The notes: a model not told the origin generated them from the sequence alone. Shown: positions 43,594-53,056, counted from the stretch's first letter. The stretch is 64,000 bases of DNA from Parvularcula sp. IMCC14364 (GCF_030758415.1 NZ_CP132334.1:3353278-3417277); one strand, 5' to 3'. Program-made: numbers and translations.

Positions 43594-44664
43594 ATGCGCT
43601 TGCTCGTTATTAGTCTTTCGGCAATGGCTCTTGCAGGTTGCGGTAAAGAAACGACTTCTGTCCCCGTACCAGACCAGGTTCAGGATCCCGTTGTAAATGC
43701 GCAAATGCCACTTGAAACTGGCATAAAAGGTGTCCGGTATGTGAGTGTCACCGTTTCAGATATTGATCAAACGCTGGAGTTCTATAACCAGGGTGTTCAG
43801 TATGAGGTTGTAAAGCGCTATCAAGCGCCTGCCGAATCTCTTTTCCCAATGTCACGGATAGGAAATCACAAGGACAAAGAAGTTGAGGTCGCGCTTGTCA
43901 AGACGCCGACTGTATTCCTGCATCTGGTAGATTTTGATCCGTCAGTAACAGAGTCGCCAGAAGTCAGGTCTGTCTCAGGCCCAGGTTATACACATATTTG
44001 CTTTATTTCTCCTTCATCCAATTCGGCGTATGCGAAGTTTCGAGCCGCAGGTATGGAAATGGTCAGCCGGGGAAAGGAGCCGGTTGATCTTGGGGGGTAT
44101 GGTATGCGGTATGCGTATGGCCTAGACCTTGATGGTACCATGGTCGAGCTTGAAGTGGATGAGACACCGCGCAGGCCAGATGCGTTTTGGGTTGGTCATG
44201 TTGCCAATGTCACGCCTGATATTGAAAAGATGACTGCTTTTTACAGTGACCTGCTGGGATATATGCCTCGCCGGACGGCAGAGCTGTTTGATAATCCCAA
44301 GGCTGACGAAATAGCGAACATTGATAATGTTGCGATCAAGGCTGCCTGGTACTCAACCGGCAATCTGGATCTTGAATTTTGGCAGTATACAAATCCGGTT
44401 ACGCCACCACACTCAAATTCACAGATGCTCGATCGGATTGGCTATAATTCTATCGCGTTTGAAGTGCAAGATTTGCAAAAGGAAGTTGAGCGTCTTGCAG
44501 GTATGGGGGTGGCCGTGATTGAAGATTTTAGATTTCAAGAGGGCTGGCGCGTTGCCTATTTTTCCGACCCGGATGGAAACGTATTTTCATTACAGCAAAA
44601 TGAATCTGCAGCTCGTGAAGAATCCATTGACGACTTGATCTGGATGCACGCGGATGTCGACTGA
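43594..44664 (+). CDS. Lipoprotein with two VOC (glyoxalase-fold) domains
   Basis: 356 residues from ATG 43594, preceded by GAGGGGGAA. A lipobox, LAGC, ends a 15-residue signal, so the protein is an anchored lipoprotein. Two VOC modules follow: GVRYVSVTVSDIDQTLEFY to DLDGTMVELEVDE, and WVGHVANVTPDIEKMTAFY to SDPDGNVFSLQQNE. Both retain His/Glu-type metal positions. The gene starts one base after the PQQ-dehydrogenase stop, so they were an operon. Exported VOC proteins are uncommon; substrate unknown. Confidence 0.82.
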   Translation: MRLLVISLSAMALAGCGKETTSVPVPDQVQDPVVNAQMPLETGIKGVRYVSVTVSDIDQTLEFYNQGVQYEVVKRYQAPAESLFPMSRIGNHKDKEVEVALVKTPTVFLHLVDFDPSVTESPEVRSVSGPGYTHICFISPSSNSAYAKFRAAGMEMVSRGKEPVDLGGYGMRYAYGLDLDGTMVELEVDETPRRPDAFWVGHVANVTPDIEKMTAFYSDLLGYMPRRTAELFDNPKADEIANIDNVAIKAAWYSTGNLDLEFWQYTNPVTPPHSNSQMLDRIGYNSIAFEVQDLQKEVERLAGMGVAVIEDFRFQEGWRVAYFSDPDGNVFSLQQNESAAREESIDDLIWMHADVD

Positions 44665-44882
44665 CTTATTGCGGTAAACTGCTTACAGGTCGGCCAAAAT
44701 ATGCTAGAAAAGTCTGATGAGTGATCTGCGCCCAAAGAAAAGACGACGATACAGCCCTGAAATTCGCCGGTCAATGATTATGCAGTGTACTGCTGATATT
44801 GTGGCTCGTGATGGCGTGGCCAATCTTTCCATGGAGCAGATTGGTCGGGAGGCAGGCGTCAGTAAGTCATTAGGGTGTGGAC

Positions 44883-45254
44883 TCAATTGATCCAGCATTT
44901 TGCTGCGAAGAGATATATCATGTTGATGAAGTTCCTTCGAGATTTCTCGAACCGTGTAGCCAGCCGTCTCATGTCTTTCATTTTGCAGAAGAACCGCTCG
45001 ACAATATTACGCATGGCGTAAAGGCTGGTGTCATGCGGGACCGGATTGCGCGCATTGGACTTGGCGGGAATAACCGCCAACGCACCTTCATCGGCGATAT
45101 CGCGCCTGATCTTCGCACTGCCATAGGCTTTGTCCAGGACCATCGCCAGAGGCGGCATCTCCCAGTCGAGGAAGACATTCATCACCTGGCTGTCATGAAC
45201 ATGGCCGCCAGTGACCTCAATGCGCAATGGCCTGCCATTTTCATCTACGGCCAC
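44883..45254 (-). CDS. IS427-like transposase, second frame (copy 2)
   Basis: Same C-terminal DDE frame as in copy 1 (MVLDKAYGSAKIR, NIVERFFCKMKDM), reached by -1 frameshifting. Confidence 0.85.
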   Translation of the reverse strand: MAVDENGRPLRIEVTGGHVHDSQVMNVFLDWEMPPLAMVLDKAYGSAKIRRDIADEGALAVIPAKSNARNPVPHDTSLYAMRNIVERFFCKMKDMRRLATRFEKSRRNFINMIYLFAAKCWIN

Positions 45255-45631
45255 GTGAACTTTGCTTGTGCGACCGCCCCGTGAGCGTCCAATATCTTCC
45301 GCCAGTTCCCCCTTTTTGAGCCACTCGCTGCGCGGTGAGCTTTGACAATCGAGGCGTCTATGAAGATCAGACTGTCCTCACATTCTTCAGCGAGCGCATC
45401 GAATATGCCCTTCCAGACGCCGCGCTCGCCCCACCTGTTATACCGATTGTAAGCAGTCGTGTACGGTCCATATCGTTCCGGCAAGTCCCGCCATGGCGCG
45501 CCTGTGCGCAAAATGTAAAAGATGCCGTTCAGGATCGTACGATCATCTTTGCGCTTCGGGCCGCGGCTAACCTTTGGCAACAACGGTTCAATCACCGCCC
45601 ATTCTTCATCCGACAAATCAAACCGCGCCAT
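45245..45631 (-). CDS. IS427-like transposase, first frame (copy 2)
   Basis: Same 128-residue N-terminal transposase frame as in copy 1, with the frameshift run C5T5 at 45308-45317. Confidence 0.88.
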   Translation of the reverse strand: MARFDLSDEEWAVIEPLLPKVSRGPKRKDDRTILNGIFYILRTGAPWRDLPERYGPYTTAYNRYNRWGERGVWKGIFDALAEECEDSLIFIDASIVKAHRAASGSKRGNWRKILDAHGAVAQAKFTWP

Positions 45632-46185
45632 TTAAGACTCCCTTTCGGAAATCCCTGAATCACGCTTTGCACAAACAAATCAATCAGTTAAATTGGGTAC
45701 AGACCCTAGTTTACACATATTTCGATAACCTCACTGAACTCCTTAAAGAGCTCCTGGAGCAGGAACTACGAAGTCTGCGGCGCTTGCAGTTTCAGGCTGC
45801 AGAAAGTGCAGAAACTTTCGAGGATCTTGTTCGTAGTGTAACCCATCAATATCTTGCCTACATAGCGCAAAGGGGACTGTTGATTGAGCGGCTCCAATCC
45901 GAACCAAGCATCTCCCGGGATCATGATCCAACTGATTTTGGGCGGGATGCAGCTGTTACCTATCTGGCCAAGATTGTCTCCCGACACTTTGATTTGCCAA
46001 TAGAAGTCGCTCGTGCAGCAACGGACATCTCTTTCGGTCTGCCAGCTTCAGCCGGTATTTACTTTCTCAGGAGCAAAGCGAACTTGAAGGAAGTTGAAGA
46101 CCTGACAGTTAAAATGATAATGGGTTCAATCCTTGCCGTGGTGAATGACCGTTTGAAAAATAAAATTACTCTAAAGCAAACATGA

Positions 46186-46590
46186 CTTCACGAACATTTT
46201 CCAGACGGGTTTGTTTAGCCCTTATAAAGCCAAGCCTAACTTGACAACTGGAGTACATAAACAGGGCGGTCCAATGTCACCTCTCCCTCAAACAGTGGGA
46301 ATAGGATAACATGCCTGGTCGAGCGGGACCTTTCCCCGCCAGAATATATCAACATCCTGTTTTTATTGGATAATAAAAATCTATGTGCCCCCTCTGGTGA
46401 GGCCTTATTGTATGGATTGCTGACGTTAAGAAGGGAAAGCTGATCAGTTATCAGACTGGCGCAGGTGGGCCGACGCGAAAGTGTGTTTTTGTCGGCGCGG
46501 CTGCGCATAACGACGCCTGACAGGCAGTTTCCTGGGGCGTATCGATGTCTGATCTGCTATGCGTAAAGCCGACAAGGAGGCACCTGCCAG
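46186..46590. other. 405-base intergenic region
   Basis: No gene is recognised between the broken tetR and the reductase fusion. TTTTTATT-GGAT-AATAAAAA (46360-46379) is a perfect AT-rich inverted repeat, possibly a regulator site. AAGGAGG at 46574 is about ten bases before the downstream ATG. GC content rises across the region. Confidence 0.5.
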
Positions 46591-48270
46591 ATGACCACAC
46601 CGCCAGCTGACGTGAACTACACGTTCAATGATCGCGAAATCGAACAGTTGAAAGTTTTTGGAGAGGTAAAGTCTCACGCTGCCGGAGATGTGCTGGTCGC
46701 CGAGGGGGAGCAGGAATTTGATTGTCTGGTGACCCTGTCAGGCGAAACGCATATTTTTGTGGAAACGGCAGAAGGGGAAAAACGGCTCGGCTGGATGGAG
46801 CCGGGACAGTTTGCCGGCGACCTTTCATCCATGACAGGGCATGCGTCTCTGGCGCGTATCGTCATGGGGAAGCCCGGTGATGTCTTGCATATTCCCTATG
46901 CAGCTTTTCATCGCCTGCTGGTTGAAAATTCTCACCTTTCAGATGTCTTTGTGCGTACCTTTACGGCACGGCGAATTTTTGCGAGGGACGCAGACCACAA
47001 GGCCGTTATTGTCATCGGAGCGCCTTATGACCGGACGGTGTTTGCAGCGCGTGATCTGTTGCACAAGCATACAGTGCCACATGCCTGGCTTGACCCGGAT
47101 AAAGACGAACTTGCCTGCCGCATCATGGAAGCAAGAGATATTTCAGCAGACAGTCTGCCGGTTGTCATTCGCGGGGCATCGCGCATTCTTTCAAAACCGT
47201 CGGTCACTGATCTGGCTGAAGCCTTTGGCCTTGACTTATTGCCTGATGGGGCCGTGGCTGATGTGATTGTGGTGGGTGCCGGGCCAGGGGGGCTTGCCAG
47301 TTCCGTCTATGCTGCGTCAGAGGGGCTTTCCGTTCTGACGCTGGATTGTGACGGTCCGGGCGGGCAGGAGGGTACGTCGTCCAAGATCGAGAACTATCTG
47401 GGATTCCCAACAGGTGTGTCAGGGGCTGAGTTGGCGCAGCGGGCAGCTATTCAGGCGCAGAAATTTGGTGTCCGCATGGCCGCACCCGCAAAGGCGAGCG
47501 CTTTGGAGTTGCTTGAGACAGGGGAGTATAGCCTGTCTACGGAAGATGGCCGCAAGCTCAAGGCAAGAGCCGTCGTGATCGCGTCCGGGGCACAATATCG
47601 ACGGTTGCCGGTTGAACGGCTCGAAGAGTTTGAAGGGCGCGGAATTTATTATGGCGCTTCTCCCATGGAAGCTCAGCTTTGCCACGGAGCAAAAGTGGCA
47701 GTTGTTGGCGCGGGCAATTCTGCGGGGCAGGGGGCCGTCTTTCTGTCTCAGACGGCGGAAGAAGTACATGTGATGTATCGTCGCCCGGATATTCGGGAGA
47801 CCATGTCAGAATATCTTGTGCGTCGGCTTGAAGAAATGCCGAACATTCACCTTCATCCGCAAACAGAGATTTCCGCGTTACACGGGAGTGCCACAGATCA
47901 GCTTGAAGATCTGCGCATGACCGGCGTAACGGTCAAATGTCGGGATGAAGAAAAGAAAATTGATACGCCGTTTGCCTTTCTTTTTGTTGGTGCAGCGCCT
48001 TTCACACAATGGCTGCCGGAGGGGGTACGTCGAGATGACAAAGGCTTTATCAAAACGGGCACAGCGCTGGAGCGGCTGGATCTGGTGCGGGCAGGCTGGA
48101 AGATTGAGCGATTGCCAACGCAATATGAGACAAGCAGGCCCCGCATTTATGCGGTTGGAGATGTGCGGGCAGGCTCGGTCAAACGTGTCGCCAGTGCTGT
48201 TGGTGAGGGCTCTGTCGTGGTCAGCGATATTCACCGGGCGATCAGTGATGTGGCCGGGAGCGCCATGTGA
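46591..48270 (+). CDS. Cyclic-nucleotide-binding domain / thioredoxin-reductase-like fusion
   Basis: 559 residues. Residues about 15-125 form a cNMP-binding beta-roll (GDVLVAEGEQEFDCLVTLSG, PGQFAGDLSSMTGHASLARI). Then comes a short glutaredoxin-like linker and a two-domain FAD/NAD(P)H reductase: VVGAGPGGLASSVYAA near 226, AVVGAGNSAGQGAVFL near 370, and IYAVGDVRAGS near the end. The thioredoxin-reductase CxxC is absent; YYGASPMEAQLC stands at that place. Probably a nucleotide-controlled NAD(P)H oxidoreductase with an unknown acceptor. Confidence 0.87.
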   Translation: MTTPPADVNYTFNDREIEQLKVFGEVKSHAAGDVLVAEGEQEFDCLVTLSGETHIFVETAEGEKRLGWMEPGQFAGDLSSMTGHASLARIVMGKPGDVLHIPYAAFHRLLVENSHLSDVFVRTFTARRIFARDADHKAVIVIGAPYDRTVFAARDLLHKHTVPHAWLDPDKDELACRIMEARDISADSLPVVIRGASRILSKPSVTDLAEAFGLDLLPDGAVADVIVVGAGPGGLASSVYAASEGLSVLTLDCDGPGGQEGTSSKIENYLGFPTGVSGAELAQRAAIQAQKFGVRMAAPAKASALELLETGEYSLSTEDGRKLKARAVVIASGAQYRRLPVERLEEFEGRGIYYGASPMEAQLCHGAKVAVVGAGNSAGQGAVFLSQTAEEVHVMYRRPDIRETMSEYLVRRLEEMPNIHLHPQTEISALHGSATDQLEDLRMTGVTVKCRDEEKKIDTPFAFLFVGAAPFTQWLPEGVRRDDKGFIKTGTALERLDLVRAGWKIERLPTQYETSRPRIYAVGDVRAGSVKRVASAVGEGSVVVSDIHRAISDVAGSAM

Positions 48271-48316
48271 GGCAGCTGTACTGGCGAAAACGGCTATGGA
48301 TGGTTATTTATAAGTC

Positions 48317-48757
48317 ATGTTAGCAAAAGTGTATTCCAATGCCTTGCTTGAGGCAGCAGGCAATATCCCCAATGGGGCGCGCCTTCAGTCTCCACAGGCA
48401 AGCGCCACAAAAGTGTCGCGTGTTTGCGGTTCCGAGGTCTCAGTGGACATGAACCTCGAAGATGGCAAAGTTAAAGAGTTTGCTGTTGAAGCCAAAGCCT
48501 GTGCTCTGGGGCAGGCAGCGGCCTCGCTGGTGGCAAGGCATGTCATTGGTGCAAGCCGTGAGGAGTTGAGAGAAGTGCGAGACCAGATGCTTTCCATGCT
48601 GAAAGATAACGGGCCGCCGCCAACTGCCGAGCGCTGGCAGGAGTTGGAAAAACTGGAGCCCATACGCGGGTATCCTGCGCGTCATGCTTCCACGATGCTT
48701 GTTTTCGAAGCAGTGATTGCCTGCCTTGATCAACTTCAAGCGGAACAGCAAGCGTGA
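48317..48757 (+). CDS. IscU/SufU-like iron-sulfur cluster scaffold
   Basis: 146 residues with the three conserved cysteines of the NifU-N fold: Cys37 (VSRVCGSEV), Cys62 (AKACALGQAAAS) and Cys136 (EAVIACLDQ). The RGYPARHAS segment sits before the last one. These assemble a transient Fe-S cluster. The usual partners (iscS, sufBCD) are not adjacent. It overlaps yidD by four bases. Confidence 0.85.
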   Translation: MLAKVYSNALLEAAGNIPNGARLQSPQASATKVSRVCGSEVSVDMNLEDGKVKEFAVEAKACALGQAAASLVARHVIGASREELREVRDQMLSMLKDNGPPPTAERWQELEKLEPIRGYPARHASTMLVFEAVIACLDQLQAEQQA

Positions 48758-49062
48758 GCAGGCGTAAGCCAGGGCTGCTGGCGCGCGGCGCCATGCTGTT
48801 GTTATCACTTTATCAGCATACATTCTCGGTCGTTTTTTATGCGATGGGTACAAGGTGTCGCCATGCACCATCCTGTTCAAACTATTCCATGGAAGCATAT
48901 CGGCGTCATGGATTCTGGCGGGGGTCATGGTTGACGCTGGCACGGCTGCTGCGTTGTCACCCGTTGGGCAGTCACGGGTTTGATCCTGTACCCGAAGAGT
49001 TGCCTTCTTATCGCTGGCAGCCCTGGCGTTATGGGGACTGGTCCTGGAAAGAGCGGGTCTAG
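48754..49062 (+). CDS. yidD: Membrane protein insertion efficiency factor YidD
   Basis: 102 residues with the whole YidD motif set: LYQHTFSVVF, CRHAPSCSNYSMEAYRRHG and RLLRCHPLGSHGFDPVPE. YidD is a small amphipathic inner-membrane protein helping the YidC insertase. Start is GTG, overlapping the scaffold gene. Placement next to an IscU-like gene is known in some alphaproteobacteria. Confidence 0.94.
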   Translation: MSRRKPGLLARGAMLLLSLYQHTFSVVFYAMGTRCRHAPSCSNYSMEAYRRHGFWRGSWLTLARLLRCHPLGSHGFDPVPEELPSYRWQPWRYGDWSWKERV

Positions 49063-49079
49063 GCGAAGGAAATTATAAG

Positions 49080-49517
49080 ATGCAAAAATTTATTCAGAAA
49101 TTTTTACCCATGGCAGTGGCCGCCATGCTGTTTTCAGTTTCTGCACATGCAGAAATGACGGGTAAGCATGAAGTGGTTACCACCTATATAAATGCTTATA
49201 ACCAGAAGGATATTGAACAAATGTCCTCCCTGATGCACCCCGATATTGAATGGATTGATATAGCCGGGTCTACCCAGACTGTTTCCGTTTCCGGCAAGCA
49301 GGCGATGCTACAAGGCCTTGCGGCATATTTCGCAACAGACCTCGAGAGCGTCAGTGTGCTGCAGGGCGCTGCCGTCAACGGCCCATATGTCAGTGGTGTT
49401 GAAAAAGTGTTATGGGTAGATACTGACAATCAGGAACGTCAGCAGTCCGCAACTGTTGTATATGAACTGGAAGACGGGCTCATCCGCCGGGTTTGGTATT
49501 TCCCGGCGGTCAAATGA
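49080..49517 (+). CDS. Exported NTF2/SnoaL-like protein
   Basis: 145 residues. A signal peptide covers 1-24 (cleavage after SAHA). The mature part is one NTF2-like fold: VVTTYINAYNQKDIEQMSSLMHPDIEW followed by strands ending in RRVWYFPAVK. Acid residues in the pocket are plausible but no activity is assigned. Eighteen bases after yidD. Confidence 0.8.
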   Translation: MQKFIQKFLPMAVAAMLFSVSAHAEMTGKHEVVTTYINAYNQKDIEQMSSLMHPDIEWIDIAGSTQTVSVSGKQAMLQGLAAYFATDLESVSVLQGAAVNGPYVSGVEKVLWVDTDNQERQQSATVVYELEDGLIRRVWYFPAVK

Positions 49518-49527
49518 TGCATCTGGT

Positions 49528-49935
49528 CTATTTTCTATTACCGATCGTGAACAGCGTGTCTTCGTCGCGTAGCAGGAACAGTGCCACTAGAGCGCCAAAA
49601 ACAGGTATGGCTGCTGCAAAAAGGTGGTTCGATCCGGTGTACGGATCAAGAAGGCGTTCATAGGTCAATACGGTACCAACGCCGTGGATCAGAAGAAAAA
49701 ATCCGTAAGACCAAAATCTCGCAACGCCGAAGAGGAGACACAGGACAGCTATACTCTGAATAATACCGATAATGTAAGACGCCTGTAACGGTAAGGTATC
49801 AGCCAGATAAAACGCTTTCCAGATAGCGACAGTTGTTTCAGGTTTGATAAATTTCTCAATCGCCCAGACAGAAAAGAACAAAAACAGTGTGAAGCGAATA
49901 GCAAAAAGTGAGAGTTTGAGTTTGGAATCAGTCAT
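49528..49935 (-). CDS. Small four-helix membrane protein (DoxX-like)
   Basis: 135 residues with four hydrophobic segments (about 8-24, 46-70, 73-92, 103-122). A pattern of FSVWAIEKFIKPE followed by SYIIGIIQSIAVLCLLFGV resembles DoxX-type proteins but lacks a decisive signature. Function unknown. Confidence 0.65.
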   Translation of the reverse strand: MTDSKLKLSLFAIRFTLFLFFSVWAIEKFIKPETTVAIWKAFYLADTLPLQASYIIGIIQSIAVLCLLFGVARFWSYGFFLLIHGVGTVLTYERLLDPYTGSNHLFAAAIPVFGALVALFLLRDEDTLFTIGNRK

Positions 49936-50040
49936 GGTTAAATCTCCTTATGGTGCGCACCTACACCAGCCTCGGTATTATGATAGAGGGCTACACATAA
50001 ATGTGAGCGGAGTTGATAAAAAATCAGTGGGGAGATCAGA

Positions 50041-50499
50041 ATGAGCCAGTACCTCTTCAGAGAGGCAGTAGAGACAGATTTGACGGCCATTATCGCATTG
50101 TTGGCTGACGATCAGCTTGGCCAGTCGCGTGAACATGTTTCAGATCCACCACACAGGAGCTATCAAGAGGCATTTCAGGCTATAAGCGTGGACCCCAACC
50201 AGTTGATGGCAGTTGCTGCTGTTGAGCAGGAAATTGTTGGCTGTTTACAGCTCTCATTCATTCCGGGTCTGTCCCGACGCGGCATGTGGCGCGGCCAGTT
50301 TGAGAGTGTTCGCATCGCAGCATCGCATCGTGGTGCCGGTTTGGGTCAGTCGATGCTCGACTGGGCTTTGGAAAAATGCAGAGCCAGAGGTTGTGAACTC
50401 GTGCAGTTGACCACCGACAAGATGCGGCCTGACGCTATTCGGTTTTATGAAAGGCTGGGTTTTAGCGCCAGTCATGAGGGAATGAAACTGGCATTATAG
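50041..50499 (+). CDS. GNAT-family acetyltransferase
   Basis: 152 residues. FREAVETDLTAIIALLADD at the start; ESVRIAASHRGAGLGQSMLDWAL is the acetyl-CoA site (motif A), and YERLGFSASHEGMKL closes the fold. ATGAGCC is preceded by GGGGAG. Substrate unknown. A second GNAT gene follows 13 bases later. Confidence 0.9.
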   Translation: MSQYLFREAVETDLTAIIALLADDQLGQSREHVSDPPHRSYQEAFQAISVDPNQLMAVAAVEQEIVGCLQLSFIPGLSRRGMWRGQFESVRIAASHRGAGLGQSMLDWALEKCRARGCELVQLTTDKMRPDAIRFYERLGFSASHEGMKLAL

Positions 50500-50512
50500 T
50501 GCGTAAGGGGAA

Positions 50513-51007
50513 ATGCTGATGATAATACGAGAGGAAAAAAAATCTGAACACGAAGAAGTTCGCCAACTCGTGATGGAAGCCTTTGGGCAGAAGGAGGAGG
50601 CAAATCTTGTTGATATGCTAAGGTCTGCCCGCGAAGCAGTGCTTTCGCTGGTTGCATTGGAAGATGAGCGCATCACCGGGCATATACTGTTTTCCAGAAT
50701 GGTCGCACCGACGCAAACGCTGGGGCTTGCGCCTGTTTCTGTGCGGCCTGACCGTCAGGGAAGTGGTATTGGTTCAGCCTTGATCCGGGAAGGGATCGTC
50801 AGGGCTCGCCGATCAGGCTGGCATGCCGTTTTTGTTCTGGGAGAGCCTGAATATTACCGTCGTTTTGGTTTTCATCAGGAGTTGGCTGCAAATTTTTCTT
50901 CGCCTTATGCCGGCCCCTATTTCATGGCGCAGGAACTTCAGGAGGGTGGCCTCGGTGATGGAATGGGTGACGCGACGTATGCCTCCGCTTTCTCCCGTCT
51001 TGGCTGA
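50513..51007 (+). CDS. GNAT-family acetyltransferase, YhbS-like
   Basis: 164 residues (or 162 from the second ATG at 50519, better spaced from AAGGGG). LAPVSVRPDRQGSGIGSALIREGI is motif A; VLGEPEYYRRFGFHQE and YFMAQEL are typical of the YhbS subgroup. Tandem with the preceding acetyltransferase, probably one transcript. Confidence 0.9.
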   Translation: MLMIIREEKKSEHEEVRQLVMEAFGQKEEANLVDMLRSAREAVLSLVALEDERITGHILFSRMVAPTQTLGLAPVSVRPDRQGSGIGSALIREGIVRARRSGWHAVFVLGEPEYYRRFGFHQELAANFSSPYAGPYFMAQELQEGGLGDGMGDATYASAFSRLG

Positions 51008-51022
51008 AGGTCAGTAAAGTGC

Positions 51023-51595
51023 TCAACTGGCAGAATCATAAGCAGATTTCAGCCGGCCCAGAAGTTCTGCATCTACATCTTCAGGGTTTTGCAGGCGTAC
51101 ACGATGTGAAACCATGCTGTTAAAAGAGCCAGATTTTTCAAGCCTTTCAGTTGGTGAGTGATCCTGGAGGTTAATGCCGACATCTACGCGTGTTATTGTA
51201 GAGGGTTGAATAATGGCAAATTGCTTTTTCCTGCGCACACTGACATACGCTTTCTTGGGCGCTTGCTCCACATCATCGCCAAAATTATTTATCCCTGAAA
51301 TAATCTTGTCATAGATAGGTTTCAAAGCTGCTTTCGCGCCACCATATTGTATTGCCACAAGATCCTGACCTTCATCAGTGGCACTACCGGCATCACTTTT
51401 TAGCGTCTTGTGTGCAACGAGATTGGCAAATCCATGCATCATGCCGTGTTCTGATTTCAGAAATTTTACAACAGCCCCATGTTTGTCATGCCCGGATGCT
51501 TTTGCCAGTTTGATCCAGTCTTCCAGGGGTTTGCCAGTTTTTTCAGCCATATTGGCGATCATGGCAGCCGCCATTTCTTCTGGTGATTTAGCCAT
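51023..51595 (-). CDS. DUF4287 + DUF5655 domain protein
   Basis: 190 residues. The N-terminal domain (SPEEMAAAMIANMAEKTGKP, then WIKLAKASG) is DUF4287, and the C-terminal domain (KKAYVSVRRKKQFAIIQPST) is DUF5655, a transporter-like or nucleic-acid-like associated domain of unknown role. It follows the SRPBCC gene by 14 bases, as often seen in arsR-SRPBCC operons. Confidence 0.83.
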   Translation of the reverse strand: MAKSPEEMAAAMIANMAEKTGKPLEDWIKLAKASGHDKHGAVVKFLKSEHGMMHGFANLVAHKTLKSDAGSATDEGQDLVAIQYGGAKAALKPIYDKIISGINNFGDDVEQAPKKAYVSVRRKKQFAIIQPSTITRVDVGINLQDHSPTERLEKSGSFNSMVSHRVRLQNPEDVDAELLGRLKSAYDSAS

Positions 51596-52004
51596 CGTCA
51601 GTCTGCCAATTATTTATATGTGCCAAGAGGCCAGTTCTCTGCTTTTGTTACTTTTGGCGCCATGCTTGACATAAGTGACATCATACCAAGCATCATGCGC
51701 GCACCAAATGTAGCCTTGCCGGTTTCCATATAGGCTTTGAAATTTTCTGTGATCCACTTGCCACCTGATGCCATGGATTTTTCCGTCTTCGTGCCTGCAG
51801 GGACATTTTCTGTAATCAGGCAAAATTCCACACCGCCATCCACTTCCTGAAGAGTGTAGGTGACTTTGCAAGGGGCATCGTCCGTGGTGGTGAATTTGAA
51901 TGTGTGCACATAACGGTAAGGAGGTTCAAATTCCAGCACTTCCCCCACGACAAAGACATTTTTTCCATCTTCGGAAATCATGCGATAGGGCGCTCCTTGT
52001 GTAA

Positions 52005-52934
52005 GAGCCTGATCCAAAAGTATCTGGGTGATTTCAACGACTTATGATTCTCTTTGTTTGCTTAAGACACGGAGGATCAGATGAGTTGGAATGAAACCAC
52101 CCGCACATATTATGACCGCAGTTTCCTGCGCTATGCAAGTGATCTGACGGACGACGAATGGGCTTTGATTGAACCTGAAATACCTCTTCCAAATCGGATG
52201 GGGCGTCCTCGCAAGTGGCCGATGCGGGAGATCATGAACGCCTTGTTGTATATCGCGTCTACTGGCTGCCAATGGCGCATGTTACCAAGGGATTTCCCGC
52301 CTTTTTCGACGGTTCAGAAATATTTTTATTGGTGGCGTGATGACAGATTGCTGGAAAAGATCAATCACCGCCTGCTGTTTGAATGCCGCGAAGCACACGG
52401 CAGAAGCCCACACCCCAGCGCAGGTGTGATCGATAGCCAGTCGGTTAAAACCACAGAAAGTGGCGGTATTACTGGCTTTGACGCGGGCAAAAATATAAAA
52501 GGCCGCAAGCGGCATATTCTGACGGATACGGAAGGCTTTCTGGTGACAGCACTTGTGCATGCCGCGGATGTACAGGATCGCGACGGCGCACCAGCGGTGT
52601 TGATGGAAGCGCGAGACAAATTTCCATGGCTTCGCCATATCTTTGCCGATGGTGGCTATGCGGGAGATAAGCTAAAGCGCAAACTTAAAAAAGTCGGTCC
52701 ATTCCGGATGGAAATCATCAAGCGATCCGATAAAATGAAAGGCTTTAAAGTCCTGCCCCGGCGATGGGTCGTAGAACGCACATTCGCATGGTTAGGGCGA
52801 TCACGCCGTCTCGCCAAGGATTGGGAACGATGCTGGACCTCAGCTATCGCATGGCTATTCATGGCTCACATCCGTATCGCAACAAGACGACTGGCAAGAG
52901 CATGTTTCATATGAAAGACTTTTGATTCAGACTC
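52005..52934 (+). mobile_element. IS5-family (IS1031-like) insertion sequence, copy 2
   Basis: 930 bp, matching the element at 34444 throughout, with TAA duplicated at 52002-52004 and 52935-52937. It interrupts the SRPBCC gene in the opposite orientation to that gene. Confidence 0.95.
52081..52914 (+). CDS. IS5-family transposase (copy 2)
   Basis: 277 residues identical in translation to the copy at 34520, with the same DDE motifs (IDSQSVKTT, FADGGYAGDKL, VVERTFAWLGRS). Confidence 0.93.
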   Translation: MSWNETTRTYYDRSFLRYASDLTDDEWALIEPEIPLPNRMGRPRKWPMREIMNALLYIASTGCQWRMLPRDFPPFSTVQKYFYWWRDDRLLEKINHRLLFECREAHGRSPHPSAGVIDSQSVKTTESGGITGFDAGKNIKGRKRHILTDTEGFLVTALVHAADVQDRDGAPAVLMEARDKFPWLRHIFADGGYAGDKLKRKLKKVGPFRMEIIKRSDKMKGFKVLPRRWVVERTFAWLGRSRRLAKDWERCWTSAIAWLFMAHIRIATRRLARACFI

Positions 52935-53056
52935 TAAGACCGGGCGTGTCGCATACAGCGCCGTAGAAGAATGGCCGTGGTGATGTGGTGTTAACAAGTT
53001 CTGACCAGACTTTCTCTATGGGGGCGTTAATCAGTATCTTGTATATTTTCTTGTTA

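Larger units (their letters stand above)
44873..45706 (-). mobile_element. IS5-family (IS427-like) insertion sequence, copy 2
   Basis: 834 bp, indistinguishable from the element at 31271 in all translated frames. TA duplication at 44871-44872 and 45707-45708. It sits inside tetR. The pair lies in the same orientation about 13.6 kb apart, flanking the island. Confidence 0.94.
44717..46185 (+). pseudogene. TetR-family regulator split by an insertion sequence
   Basis: The 5' part (44717-44872) encodes RRYSPEIRRSMIMQCTADI and the HTH MEQIGREAGVSKSL; the 3' part (45709-46185) continues VYTYFDNLTELLKELLEQEL and the ligand domain to the end. Removing the IS and one TA restores the frame exactly (SKSL-VYTYF), a typical TetR recognition helix. 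The whole gene would encode about 210 residues. It lies 53 bases after the VOC lipoprotein gene and may have controlled that operon. Inactive as sequenced. Confidence 0.92.

Noticed and set aside
31271..45706. True composite transposon
   Set aside because: Each IS427-like copy has its own TA duplication, showing two separate insertions rather than one mobile unit.
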